From assembly GCA_033398695.1 (NCBI GenBank), contig CM065817.1, forward strand, positions 65,832,001-65,896,000: a DNA stretch of 64,000 nt, in the 5' to 3' direction. This DNA comes from Orobanche coerulescens (taxonomy: Eukaryota; Streptophyta; Magnoliopsida; Lamiales; Orobanchaceae). The notes under the pieces are model-generated. The model searched no databases, had not been told where the DNA came from, and was given only the letters and a program-made list of their open reading frames with translations. Positions 35,029 through 44,762 of the stretch are shown piece by piece (the stretch's first letter is position 1; every line of letters starts with the position of its first letter). The translations under genes were made by a program, and so were the position numbers.

Positions 35029-36277
35029 TGTTGGTCGCCTTTTTCAAGTATATTCGATACAGCTTGGGAAATGTTTAAGCAACAGGCTGTATGGTTTTTG
35101 AATCTGAGTGCGTAGCGGAAGTCTTTAATATAGTAAGTTGCCGTCGATACAGCAACTCAGTCTATTCTCCTGTTAGCTTGGTGCGTACAGGGTTTTGCAG
35201 TGTATACTTGTATAAATCACAGTTATGAAAACGATGTGCGAAAGGTAAATAATACAGTATTTAAGTGGTTCGAGGTAAACCCCTCTACGTCCACTGGTCC
35301 TCCACACAGGAGTAAAACGTTTATTATAAATACTGCGTACACAACTATGTATTTATAATCAAACCTATCCTTGTATCGTTCACACAGATTGATACAAAGA
35401 ATGTCGCTTTCAACCGTTCACACAGATTGGTTAAAGCTTCCTTCTTGACTTGCTTCTTCACACACAGTTCCAAAGCTTCGTCCTTATTCGTCCCACACAG
35501 GTCAGAATAACTTGTTGAGTTCACACAGAGCTCGGTTTTTACACAAAGGTAAAAAGGTATGTAACCGGGTAAGAACAGCAGCTTTGAATATGAAGTTCTT
35601 TGAGCTGATGATGACTGTTCTTGATGTTGAGCACTGTACATCTCTTTAGATCTAAATTGCAGAAAAGCTTCTGGAGATATGTTTTGCTCTGATGTATATA
35701 ATGATAGCTTCTTCACTTGATTACTTCGGTGTATATCTTGTTCGTATTGGTTGCCTTATATGATCTTTAAACTCTGGGGATATATATAGCCTTCTGAATA
35801 TTATATCCGTTGAGATAGATCCGTTGGGTAAGATTCTGTGATAACTTGAATAGACCAGGATCCGGATATTGCGGGATTTGAAGATCTCTGACAGCTTCAG
35901 TATTTAAATACTTTATCCTTTCAGTATTTAAATACTTCTTTATCAAACGGTACTTGACATTAGTGAATACTAAAGAAAGCGGTCTTGATCTGTTCGATGT
36001 GAATCTTTGTATCCACTTTGGTCTTTGTAGGCATAATGAAATAGTCAGGCGCTGTATGGAAGGGTGCTGTATTGAGGTTTCGAGACAGCTTCCATACTTG
36101 GCGCTTATTTAGACTTTGTTGCTGTATCTTGGTAGCGCGAGAGCTTTTCTGTATGCTGGCGCTTATGATAAGGTCTTCGATACAGGATTGCAACTTCAAC
36201 CGGCTTTCGATACAGGGCTTGCTGTATCAAGCTCTTGTTGTTTGGCAATTATCAAAACAACATTATTTATACCAACA
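35029..36277 (-). repeat. Sirevirus-like 5' LTR
   Basis: 1249 bp, TGTTGG...CCAACA. It is closely similar to the split 3' LTR throughout, including the U3 GCTGTAT/ATACAGC cluster (about 36000-36230) and the CACACAG repeats (35380-35530). A 123-codon minus-strand frame at 35345-35716 is present in both LTRs, but it is open by virtue of LTR duplication and resembles nothing I know, so I do not call it a gene. Confidence 0.85.
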
Positions 36278-36282
36278 CACAT

Positions 36283-38163
36283 GAATTATATAACCATCAC
36301 AAGAATCTAATCATCATTATAACCAAGCAAGATAACTTGCCTCAATACGGAGATGAGAATAGTCCTCTTCTTGTCGGAACGAGCGAACGGTCCTCGACTA
36401 ATATTGTTTACTCGAACAATCAACCTTAAACGAAATACATTTTACTCAATAACATATTCGTATAATTATCAATATAGTATTAGTAAGACGTCATCCAACA
36501 ATCCTTTAGAATAGTTTGTTATTTCCAATTATCGAAGCCTTATGTCAGGAGTTCTTTTAACATCATTACAACCATAAAAATCGGTTTACAATACTTTTAC
36601 CGAATGTTCACATGGTTCATCATAAACAAGAATTCTATCAAGGGTATGTTGAATAACCAATTATGATGTTAAGATCATCTTATGATGATTAAACTTTCCA
36701 AAACATTAAAATGTTGAAGGAACAAAATCTGCACATTTATGATCATTACTCCTCTCTTATAAATTGAATATAATGCTTACAACAAGATTATTAGCTATGA
36801 GGTTACACCATATTCATGAAGGTTATCAAAATCTTTCTTTACAAGACTGGAAGATCCATTAACATCATGATGAATTCACCATTTATCTAGTATGATGATC
36901 AAAACATTCTAAGTTCTTAACACATTAGATTAATGAAAAGTTGTTTTTGTTGGTTTCACAAATATCCTTAACCATTCAAAATCTTGCTGAGCTAAACATA
37001 AGGAGGATATGATTCTTAAGAAATCTGAGCAAGAAGACATCCTTCTACTTCTAATCATGGCCAAGTTCTTCCCAAGGTAAGTGAAAACTTAAAATGGTGT
37101 TTAATCACTTTATGATAACAACTTTATTAGTTAAATCCAACTATGGTGACGTTAACTGATTCAAAGGTGTTCTATTGAGTTAAATTCGTCCAGTAAGATG
37201 AGCATGATAGTTATAACATGGTTAAAATCACTATATCATCAAGAACACATCCATCTCAAACCCTTATCTATCATATTCATCAAAAGTGTTAAAAAGGTTG
37301 GATTAAAACTATGTTTTACTTGGTTAATCTAACTCTAGGTGAAGTATAGTTCGTTATTAACATCAACATATGAAAATAATACAGAGAGGAAAGTACACCT
37401 ACCTCCAGAAATGAAGAACAACCTCAATGCTATGAGAAAATATACTCCAAGCTTAAGAACACCTCTTAATCTCCAAGGAAATGAGCTCCACTCCAAGATT
37501 TAAGGCTTAGAAGCAAGTTAGGGGAGGTTGATATTGGTTTGGGAGTGCATAGGGACGATATATGGAGAGAGAATCGGTTTGGAGTTGTAAAGAAATGAAA
37601 AACAGGCTGGTCCTATAAATAGACTGTGCAGGCTTAGCGCACGCTATCGGAACAGTTTAGCGTACGCTAACACACTTACGTGCGCTAACTGGTTAATATT
37701 ACGTACGTAAGCGGCTTACAGTGGCTACTATCTTGAATTCGCAGGTCGTTAGCGCACGCTACTGAGAAATGGGTTACGCACGCTAATAAAAGTTGACTCT
37801 AGCCTACATGACAGCTCAGACCTTACTCACATGCATGCCAACGGTTAAGGAGTTCACGTGCTGAAGTCAACTGATGCCAGATTCCCTCTTAGCGTACGCA
37901 ACAGAGGAATCATTACGCACGCTACGACACAGGATTAGCGTACGTTAATCGTACTATGTAGCGTACGCTACATAAACGGAAAAATTTGAAAATGCAACTC
38001 TCTAATTAACCTCGAATCATCACATATGAAATGAATTAACAACGATACGAAATTCAAATCTATAATATCTCAACATAATACTAAATGCAACGATTCATGA
38101 TAATCAGATTATCCGAATAATACAATGACGGGTAAAAATGAAAAGTTACAGTCGGATATTACA
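36283..38163 (-). repeat. Solo LTR, right segment (U3 side)
   Basis: Begins after the second CACAT copy and ends ATATTACA. No gene is visible over about 1.9 kb. From about 37630 to 37980 it holds ten copies of variants of TTAGCG(C/T)(A/G)CGCTAA, listed in the findings. Confidence 0.7.
37630..37980. repeat. Cluster of TAGCGYRCGCTA palindromes in the solo LTR
   Basis: Ten near-palindromic words, e.g. TTAGCGCACGCTA, TTAGCGTACGCTA, TTACGTGCGCTA, TAGCGTACGCTA, irregularly spaced 20-60 bases apart in otherwise unrelated sequence. The cluster lies in U3 of a minus-oriented LTR. Confidence 0.85.
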
Positions 38164-38168
38164 GATCC

Positions 38169-39369
38169 GAGCGTCATGTCTTCCTCAGGTACTTTTAATT
38201 AATTCTTTTTTTTTAACCTTTCTTCCTTTTCCAGTCCCCAGGGTCAAGGTTTCGTCTGGGAGGAAGGAAACGCCCATACAGCGCGTGGCGAGATTGGCTG
38301 CCGAGGCTGCCGAGCGGAGGAGCGCGCGGGCAAGCGGAAAAGGATGGAGACCGAGCCTGAGGTTAGCGTGACTAAGGCGGGAGCTCAGCCCATTCCTGAA
38401 GATCCTGTATCCGTGTTGAGTCCTGTCCGGACGGGCCGTGCGACTGGCAAGGAGGCCTTGGTTGACTTGGAGAGTCATATTCTTCTCGTTAACAAGGACT
38501 GGGAGGAACCTTGCGCTCAGATGAAGGGGCGACGGCCGCGCTGGTTCCTCGATTATGTCCGGGCGGCTACCCCAACGGCCGAGATGCTCGACCGGGTTCC
38601 CCCGGTGGTGGCTGCATCCAGTCACATCCCTATTAGGGGCTGGACGCCCAAGCTGGAGATGGTGACCAATGACATGGATCCGGCTGAGCAGATCCAATTT
38701 GGAAATGCTCTGATCGGCTGTGCAATGTGCACTTATGTGAAGGCCACCGAGGAGTTAATGGCATTGGTCGAGAAGCACAAGAAGGTGGCCAAGCTTCAGA
38801 CTCTACGGGAGGAGCACTATCTCTGTCCTTCCCTGATCAAGTCCTTGGAGAAGGAGATAACCTCCCTGAAGGGTGATATGGAGATCTTGGAGAGCCGGGC
38901 CCTTGAGGCCGATATGTGGAAAGTGAAAGCCGGAGAGATGACTGAGGCGGCTGAGCTGGCTCGTAAGCGGTGTTTGGAGACCAGGGCAGAGCACGAGGCT
39001 TACTTGAAAGATACGAAGGCCCAGCTTGAGAACCTGACCGAGCGGGTTAATACTTGCGAGGCTTCGGGTTACGCCAAGGGTCTTGCCGAAGGGGCGGCGG
39101 CCTTCAAGAAGTCACCCGAGTTCGAGGAGTTGATCAACCTGAACTATGTCTCCACCTGCTATGAGATATTAGATCGCATAAAGGAAGGGAAGACAGTTGA
39201 GGAGGTCGAGGCCTATATAGTGTCTCAGGCGGCCGACCTGCAGGTTGAGCCTCTTGGAGCTGAGGAGCCGAAGGCTGTCGAGGTTATTGAAGATCCAGGA
39301 TTGGTTCCGCCTAGTGAAGGTGAAGGACAGTCCTTCCAGGCAGTTGGCCAGGAAGGTGGGGCCGAGTAG
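38169..39369 (+). pseudogene. Tat1 antisense extra ORF (aORF1), 3' exons
   Basis: Coding sequence resumes after the GATCC duplication, reaches a probable donor (CAG|GTACTTTT, about 38188) and restarts at the acceptor TTTTCCAG (38234). The first codons (VPRVKVSSGRKE) are in one frame to a stop near 38371. From 38344 the main frame (METEPEVSVTKAG...) runs 341 codons to the stop at 39369. The two frames meet around 38325-38345, implying a one-base loss there. The C-terminal part is a long predicted coiled coil (about 38750-39080) followed by GYAKGLAEGAAAF. A polyadenylation-type AATAAA lies at 39461-39466. Role unknown. Confidence 0.7.
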
Positions 39370-39559
39370 TTTTTTATTTTATTTCATGTATGGCCTACAT
39401 GCCTGTTTTTCTTTCCTTTGTTTTTATCACATGTACTTTGCTGTAATGCCTCCTTGAATGAATAAAATCTTTTTTATAGCACCTGTTTAGTTGATTTCTT
39501 CTGGTTGTTTGGGCCCAGTTGGTTTGGCCGTTGTCTTTCTTTCTTGTTCAACTTCTATT

Positions 39560-40195
39560 AGTTGTGTCGAGGTGAGCTCGGACTTTTTAGTGCCGGATGA
39601 GTCGGTCTTACGAGGTGCCGAGGTGAGCTCGGACTTTTTTAGTGTCGGATGAGTCTGTCTTACGAGGTGCCGAGGCGAGCTCGGTCTTAGGGTGCCGGAT
39701 GAGTCGGTCTTATGAGGTGCCGAGGCTAGCTCGGTCTTATAGTATCGGAAAAGCCAGTCTTATGAGGTGCCGAGGCGAGCTCGGTCTTAGAGTGCCGGAT
39801 GAGCCGGTCTTATGAGGTGCCGAGGCGAGCTCGGTCTTATAGTACCGGATGAGCCGGTCTTATGAGGTGCCGAGTCGAGCTCGGTCTTATAGTGCCGGAT
39901 GAGCCGGTCTTATGGGGTGCTGAGTCGAGCTCGGTCTTATAGTGCCGGATGAGCTGGTCTTATGAGGTGCCGAGGCAAGCTCGGTCTTATAGTGCCGGAT
40001 GAGCCGGTCTTATGAGGTGTCGAGGCGAGCTCGGTCTTATAGTGCCGGATGAGCCGGTCTTATGAGGTGCCGAGGCGAGCTCGGTCTTATAGTGCCGGAT
40101 GAGTCGGTCTTATGAGGTGCCGAGGTGAGCTCGGTCTTATAATGCCAGATGAGCCGGTCTTATGAGGTGCCGAGGCGAGCTCGGTCTTATAGGGC
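39560..40195. repeat. 50-bp tandem array (about 12-13 copies)
   Basis: The unit is 50 bases (e.g. 39841-39890, 39891-39940), made of AGTGCCGGATGAGCCGGTCT and TATGAGGTGCCGAGGCGAGC followed by TCGGTCTTAT. Copies differ by a few substitutions; the outermost left ones are more diverged. The array lies between the end of pol and the end of aORF1, i.e. in the 3' UTR of Tat1, a location known for hypervariable tandem repeats in Tat/Ogre-type elements. Confidence 0.95.
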
Positions 40196-40224
40196 CAAAG
40201 CTAAGAATAGAATAAAGTCGGATT

Positions 40225-42679
40225 TTATTGATAATATCTTTTTAAATACATAGCATTCCACGGATGAGTTAATCCCTGGCCGTTCAGATATTCTAGCCGG
40301 TTGGCTCCATTCTGAAGGACTTCACTAACCTTGTACGGTCCTTCCCACTTGGGCCTAAGTGGTCCCGGATCCGGTCCCAATACCCATTTAAGAACGAGGT
40401 CTCCGACATGGAAACTTCTATGGTGAACCTTGGAGTTGTAATATTTTTCGCGTCTTCTTTTATAGATGGCATTCCGCATTTCTGCTTGGGTCCGCTTTTC
40501 GGCGATGAGGTCCAGACTTACTTGGAGGGCCAAGTCGTTACCTTGTTCTTCAAAATAGGTTACCCGATAAGTAGGCACCCCGATTTTGACCGAGATGACT
40601 GCCTCAGTACCGAAATCTAAGGAGAAAGGTGTTTCTCCAGTGGCGGATTGATGTGTTGTTCTGTAAGCCCATAAGGCTCCAGGGAGTTCTTCGGGCCATA
40701 AACCTTTGAGTTCTTCGAGGCGGGTCTTGAGGTGGTGCTTTATAATTTTATTAACCGCCTCGACCTGTCTGTTGGATTGCGGATAGTACGGTGTGGAAAA
40801 GTTATTCCGTAAATAGAGGCCGTCGCAGAAGACCCGAAATTTCTTATTGTCAAATTGTTTAGCATTATCAGAGACAATGGACTGAGGGATCCCGAACCGT
40901 AAGATGAGTGACTTCCAAATAAAATCGACTATCTTTTGCTCGGTTGTCCATGCCATAGGCTCGGCCTCAGCCCATTTTGTGAAGTAATCAACTGCGACGA
41001 TGGCGTATTGCATTCCTCCCCGTCCTTTAGGCAAGAGGCCGATCAGATCAATACCCCACTTGGCGAATGGCCATGGGCAATAAACAGAGGTGAGGGTTCC
41101 TGGTGGGGATCTGATCTGAGTAGCGTAGATTTGGCACCGGACGCACTTCCGCAGAAGCGCGATGGCGTCTATTTTAAGATTCGGCCGGTAATATCCTTGC
41201 CGGATCAATTTATAGGCTAGTGCCTGGCTGCTGGAATGGTTGCCGCATATACCCTCGTGCACCTCTCTGATGGAGTACTCTACTTACGACTTGGATAGGC
41301 ATTTCAGCAATGGAACCGAATATCCTCTCTTGTATAAAGTCCCGTCCACGATGGTGAATCGGGCGGACTGAGTTCGTAGTGATATGCATGTGCTCGGTCC
41401 TCAGGTAAAACACCACTTTGAAGATATCGGATTATAGGCTGCATCCGTCCTTGCGATTCTAATTGTTCGGCTGTCTGTACTTCGGCCATTTCTAGGACTG
41501 ATGAATCATGGTATCCTATACTGACCTCGTCCAAATGTTCGGCTCCGGAGCTGGACGCGAGTTTGGCCAAGGAGTCGGCTTGGATGTTCTCGGTTTGGGG
41601 GATGTGTTGTATAGTTCCCCGAAAATCTTACAACCGGGCCCGTGCCAGGATGAGGTACTTGACCAATTTGGGCTCCTTAGCCTTGAATCATTCAAGACAG
41701 TGAGGCGAACAAGACTGAGGGAGGTCGCCATTTCCAGACCGGCCAGGAGGGCTTCATATTCTGCTTTATTGTTGGTGGCCGAAAAACCTAGGCGAATGGC
41801 CGAGCAGAACAAATGTTGATCGGGACTGACGAGGACTATTCCTGCACCTGCCCGGTCGGCAGTTGAAGACCCGTCTACGTAGAGTGACCACTCTTCTGAT
41901 CGGTCATTCTCTTGTCTGATCGCTGGTGTGAACTCCGCGATGAAATCTGCCAAGGCCTGACCTTTTATGGCAGTGTGCGATTCAAAAGTTAAGTCAAACT
42001 GTCTGAGTTCGACGGCCCATTTGATCATCCGGCCGGATACGTCGAGTCGATGCATGACCTGCTTTAAAGGGTAGTTTGTTAGGATTACTACCTGATGTTC
42101 CAGAAAATAGGGTCTTAACTTCTGGGACGCCATTATGAGCGCATATGCCAGCTTTTCCATTGGGGCGTATCTGAGCTCGGCATCATTAAGGGCCTGACTA
42201 ACATAATAGATCGGATGTTGAACCGCATTATCCATTCGGATCAGAGCGGCGCTGATCACGGAGTCGGACACCGCGAGGTATAAATTGAGAGGTTCTCCTC
42301 GGGCCGGTCCTTGCAGAATTGGTGCTTCTGCCAGGACTTCCTTGATGGCTTCAAAGGCTCTTTGGCAAGGGTCTGTCCACTGAAAATCTCTGTTCTTTTT
42401 TATTTCCACAAAGAAAGGTTTACATTTATTAGTTGAGCGAGAGATAAAGCGACTTAGCGCGGCTAGTCGGCCAGTTAGGCTCTGCACTTTTTTGACCAAA
42501 TTTGGTGGAACAAGTTCGGTCACTACCCTGATTTTATCGGGGTTGGCTTCAATCCCTCTTTGGCTTACCATGTAGCCGAGGAAATTTTTGGAGCCTACCC
42601 CAAATGAACATTTCTTTGGATTTAACTTCATCTTATACTCTCGCAAAATAGCAAATATTTTATTGAGGTCATTTACATG
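40225..42679 (-). pseudogene. Tat1 pol: RT (partial), dual RNase H, integrase
   Basis: Minus-strand Ty3/Gypsy pol. 42679 down to about 41700 encodes the end of RT (MKLNPKKCSFGVGSKNFLGY), the Gypsy RNase H (LNLYLAVSDSVISAALIR ... ALADFIAEFTP) and the start of a second, archaeal-type RNase H (WSLYVDGSST, TNNKAEYEALLAGLEMA). The second domain then breaks: its C-terminal part (AKLASSSGAEH) continues in another frame (41304-41570). A further shift near 41280 leads into integrase (40225-41262): an H..H..CVRC zinc finger, WGIDLIG, IVSDNAKQFD and RQVEAVNK, so the DDE residues are present, with PKWEGPYKV near the C-terminus. RT ahead of MKLNPKKC, including the YVDD motif, is lost at the Tat2 junction. 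At least two shifts make it non-functional as read. Confidence 0.85.
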
Positions 42680-44079
42680 TGTTGTTACCCAAAATATTAT
42701 CCGGAGATGATATGCTGGAATGGACGAGTAACAAACAAAATGCGAGAGCACGTCAGTGCAGAAATAAATAACGTAAGATTTGCCGGAGTTGTTAGTCCCG
42801 GGCTTGAATGCTCTCGCGAGATGTTATTAATATGAATACTGGTGAGTACAAATATTAATGTTAGAGTACAATTACAATGAGTGTAAAGACCCTAGTTATC
42901 TTAGCTTTTGAGAGCTGAAGATTGCCGGAAGAACCAGAGATGAAGTTCTGTGAGTTCTTGTTACAAAGATGAGGAGTTCTCTGTATTATTTGTTGTGTGT
43001 AATCGTGTTAATGTTGTAACTGTCATTCTCCTTTCGCCAATCGTGGAGGCCTTCTATTTATAGGGGAAAAGGTCGCTGGGATGTCCCTGTGAACCGCGGG
43101 CGATCGTCGTTCCTGCATTTAAATAAGGCGGGCGATCGTCCTAGCACGTGGGACTGTTTCCTTAAAGTCCGCAGCTGCTGCTGGCAGTCAGATGCGCGAA
43201 CCAATGAGGAGGCGACAGGTGCCTCACGTCGTTGTCTTGGGAGGTCCCACCTAGGACCTTTTGGCGGGTCTGTCGGTATGTGAGGCCGTCTTTATCACTG
43301 ACAGCTGCTGATGGGCTGGAGTAGGGCCTGTTCTTGCGGCGTCTTTTGCGGATCTTCACGTGGGTCTTCACCCGAGATTCGGTCTTCGCAGACTTTGACG
43401 GGTGTCGGATTCACACGTGGCACGGGATGGTCATCCCCGGTCGGACATTAGAGGCGATCGCCAGATGCCAAAAGACGATCGCCTTGGACGTCGATCGCTA
43501 GGCGCTTGCCCAGCATCTGTCTTCTTTGGTTGGCTCCCGACCATTATGCCGATCGCCATTGAGGCGTATAAATCGCCGCACAACAATTGCCCCCCAGCTC
43601 GCTCCGATGTTGAAGACGTGGGGCGAGGTGGCACTGCTGGCGATCGCTTGCATTAGACGAGTGACTCATCCACTTATAAAGCAGACAATCGTCTCCCGGA
43701 CGAACTGATTTTGAATTTGGACGATCTCCTCGGACGCTGGAAAGAGCGGGAATTGAAGGCAGGCTTTGAGAGGTCACTAGGGCACGCGTCGCGCTCCCGT
43801 TGGGGGAGTCCGATGGTTTTTGTCAGACTTGTCATCTGGCGTGCCCTCGAAACGACGTGTATATGGGTTTCGAGGGCTGCATTAAATGCGGCTCACCCGA
43901 CGGTTGCACTTCAGCCCTCGAATTTCTGCTTATTTGCCCAGAAGTCCCTACTCTCGCCTATAAAAGGGGCTAGGTCTACTTGGGTTTAGATCTTTATGCG
44001 CTCTTGCCTTTAGAAGAAGACTTAGCCGAAATTTCTTGAAGCTTCCTGCATTGATCGACGTTCTCTCTAGGTAAGAACA
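42680..44079 (-). repeat. Tat2 3' LTR with two opposed promoters
   Basis: Starts TGTTGTTACCC at 42680 (42678 is possible) and ends AAGAACA at 44079, followed by a pyrimidine tract, i.e. the minus-strand PPT (44080-44105). A minus-strand TATA (CCTATAAATAG) lies at about 43055-43066 for the sense transcript. A plus-strand TATAAAA at 43959-43965 faces the antisense ORF. U3 carries many GCGATCG(T/C)C words between about 43085 and 43730. Confidence 0.65.
43959..43965 (+). promoter_or_regulatory. Plus-strand TATA box for aORF2
   Basis: TATAAAAGGGG, about 150 bases ahead of the ATG at 44110. The same spacing and orientation as the TATA box of aORF1 (13553, about 140 bases from its ATG). Confidence 0.55.
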
Positions 44080-44109
44080 AAAACCTTTCTCCCCCCTTTC
44101 TCTTTGAAC

Positions 44110-44762
44110 ATGTCTGGAGGAGGATCCACTGTGTACGAGGCGGGTAGCACTTCCGCCGCCGCGACTTTGACTGCCAGGGATGAAACCTCCACGGATTTTC
44201 ACGAGGAGACGGCCGTCGAGGCGATTCGCGCGGGGATTGCACCCGCGGAGGTTGGAGAGCTTTTCAACAAGGCTGACGCGGCGAGGTCGGCAGCAGTGGA
44301 GCAAAAGGGCTCTCCGGTAGACGAGGATGAGGGGGTGAGACTGTATTGGGAGCAGAACAGTGTGTTCGGACGGGCCTTTCTGGAATTCGCCGAGCTTATA
44401 GAGAGGCTGGCCGGACCACGTCCTCAGTTTGATTTTCGTGCATACTCGGTCGCCCACCCCTATGAACCTGTGAAGCGTATGTCATTTCGGGTTGCGGACC
44501 GCTCCCCATGGACCCTCAGTCAAATCAGGAGTTCGGCGACTAAGAAGGACTTGAGTCGTTGGAGGGCGGAGTTCCATGTCCCCTCTGATGTCTCACTGTA
44601 TGTGCCCGCCGAGAACGAGTGCGCCGACCAACCTCCCGAGGGTATGGTCGCCGTTAATGAATTGATCATGGGGGCCGGATTGTGGTTCCCATTGCCGTTG
44701 GCTATGTGAGATCTACTTCCCCCGCTACTCCCAGCCACCGAGAGAGATTGCTATGTCGAACC
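44110..44762 (+). pseudogene. Tat2 antisense extra ORF (aORF2), 5' part
   Basis: ATG at 44110 (MSGGGSTVYEAGSTS) opens 199 codons to a stop at 44707-44709. The later part aligns in pattern with aORF1: RWRAEFHVPSDVSLYVPA here against WRRRFKIPAAVWMFVP there, then a shared FPLPL segment. In aORF1 the domain continues well past FPLPL; here it meets a stop and then the Copia target site GAACC (44758-44762). The downstream half begins at 53982. Function unknown. Confidence 0.6.

Larger units (their letters stand above)
15739..36277 (-). mobile_element. Sirevirus-like gag-only Copia element
   Basis: Non-autonomous Ty1/Copia element flanked by TSD CACAT (15734-15738, 36278-36282). Both LTRs are 1249 bp when the insertion at 16017-31928 is excluded. 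Minus orientation is fixed by the PBS at 35015-35026, next to the right LTR, and the PPT at 32905-32920, next to the left LTR. The internal region is only about 2.1 kb and encodes gag; protease, integrase, RT and RNase H are gone. Repeated PPT-like tracts upstream of the 3' LTR and the gag motifs point to the Sirevirus group. Confidence 0.8.
14724..38163 (-). mobile_element. Solo LTR, Gypsy type, split by nested elements
   Basis: Terminal sequences are TGTAACACCCC at 14724 and ATATTACA at 38163, flanked by a perfect TSD GATCC (14719-14723 and 38164-38168). Once the 15739-36277 insertion is removed about 2.9 kb remain (14724-15738 plus 36283-38163), with no coding sequence, PBS or PPT, so I read it as a solo LTR. 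In minus orientation its first 190-540 bases carry ten TAGCGTACGCTA-like motifs, the position and motif type seen in the LTRs of the 16017-31928 element. Its left 800 bases are also homologous, inverted, to 54868-55971. It interrupts an exon of aORF1. Confidence 0.75.
12353..42679 (-). mobile_element. Tat-lineage Ty3/Gypsy retrotransposon Tat1 (truncated, host of the nest)
   Basis: Minus-strand element. From its 3' end (left) it contains an LTR (12353 to about 13675), a plus-strand antisense ORF (13700-14718 and 38169-39369), a 50-bp tandem array (39560-40195) and pol (40225-42679). Pol is cut in the reverse transcriptase at 42680, where the LTR of Tat2 begins, so the rest of RT, protease, gag and 5' LTR are not in the window. 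The Tat assignment rests on two successive RNase H domains between RT and integrase and on the antisense extra ORF, both known Tat-lineage characters. The interval 14724-38163 is a later insertion. Confidence 0.75.

Noticed and set aside
39560..40195. Regular repeats that could be mistaken for a CRISPR array
   Set aside because: Direct head-to-tail 50-bp repeats with no unique spacers, in plant retrotransposon DNA.
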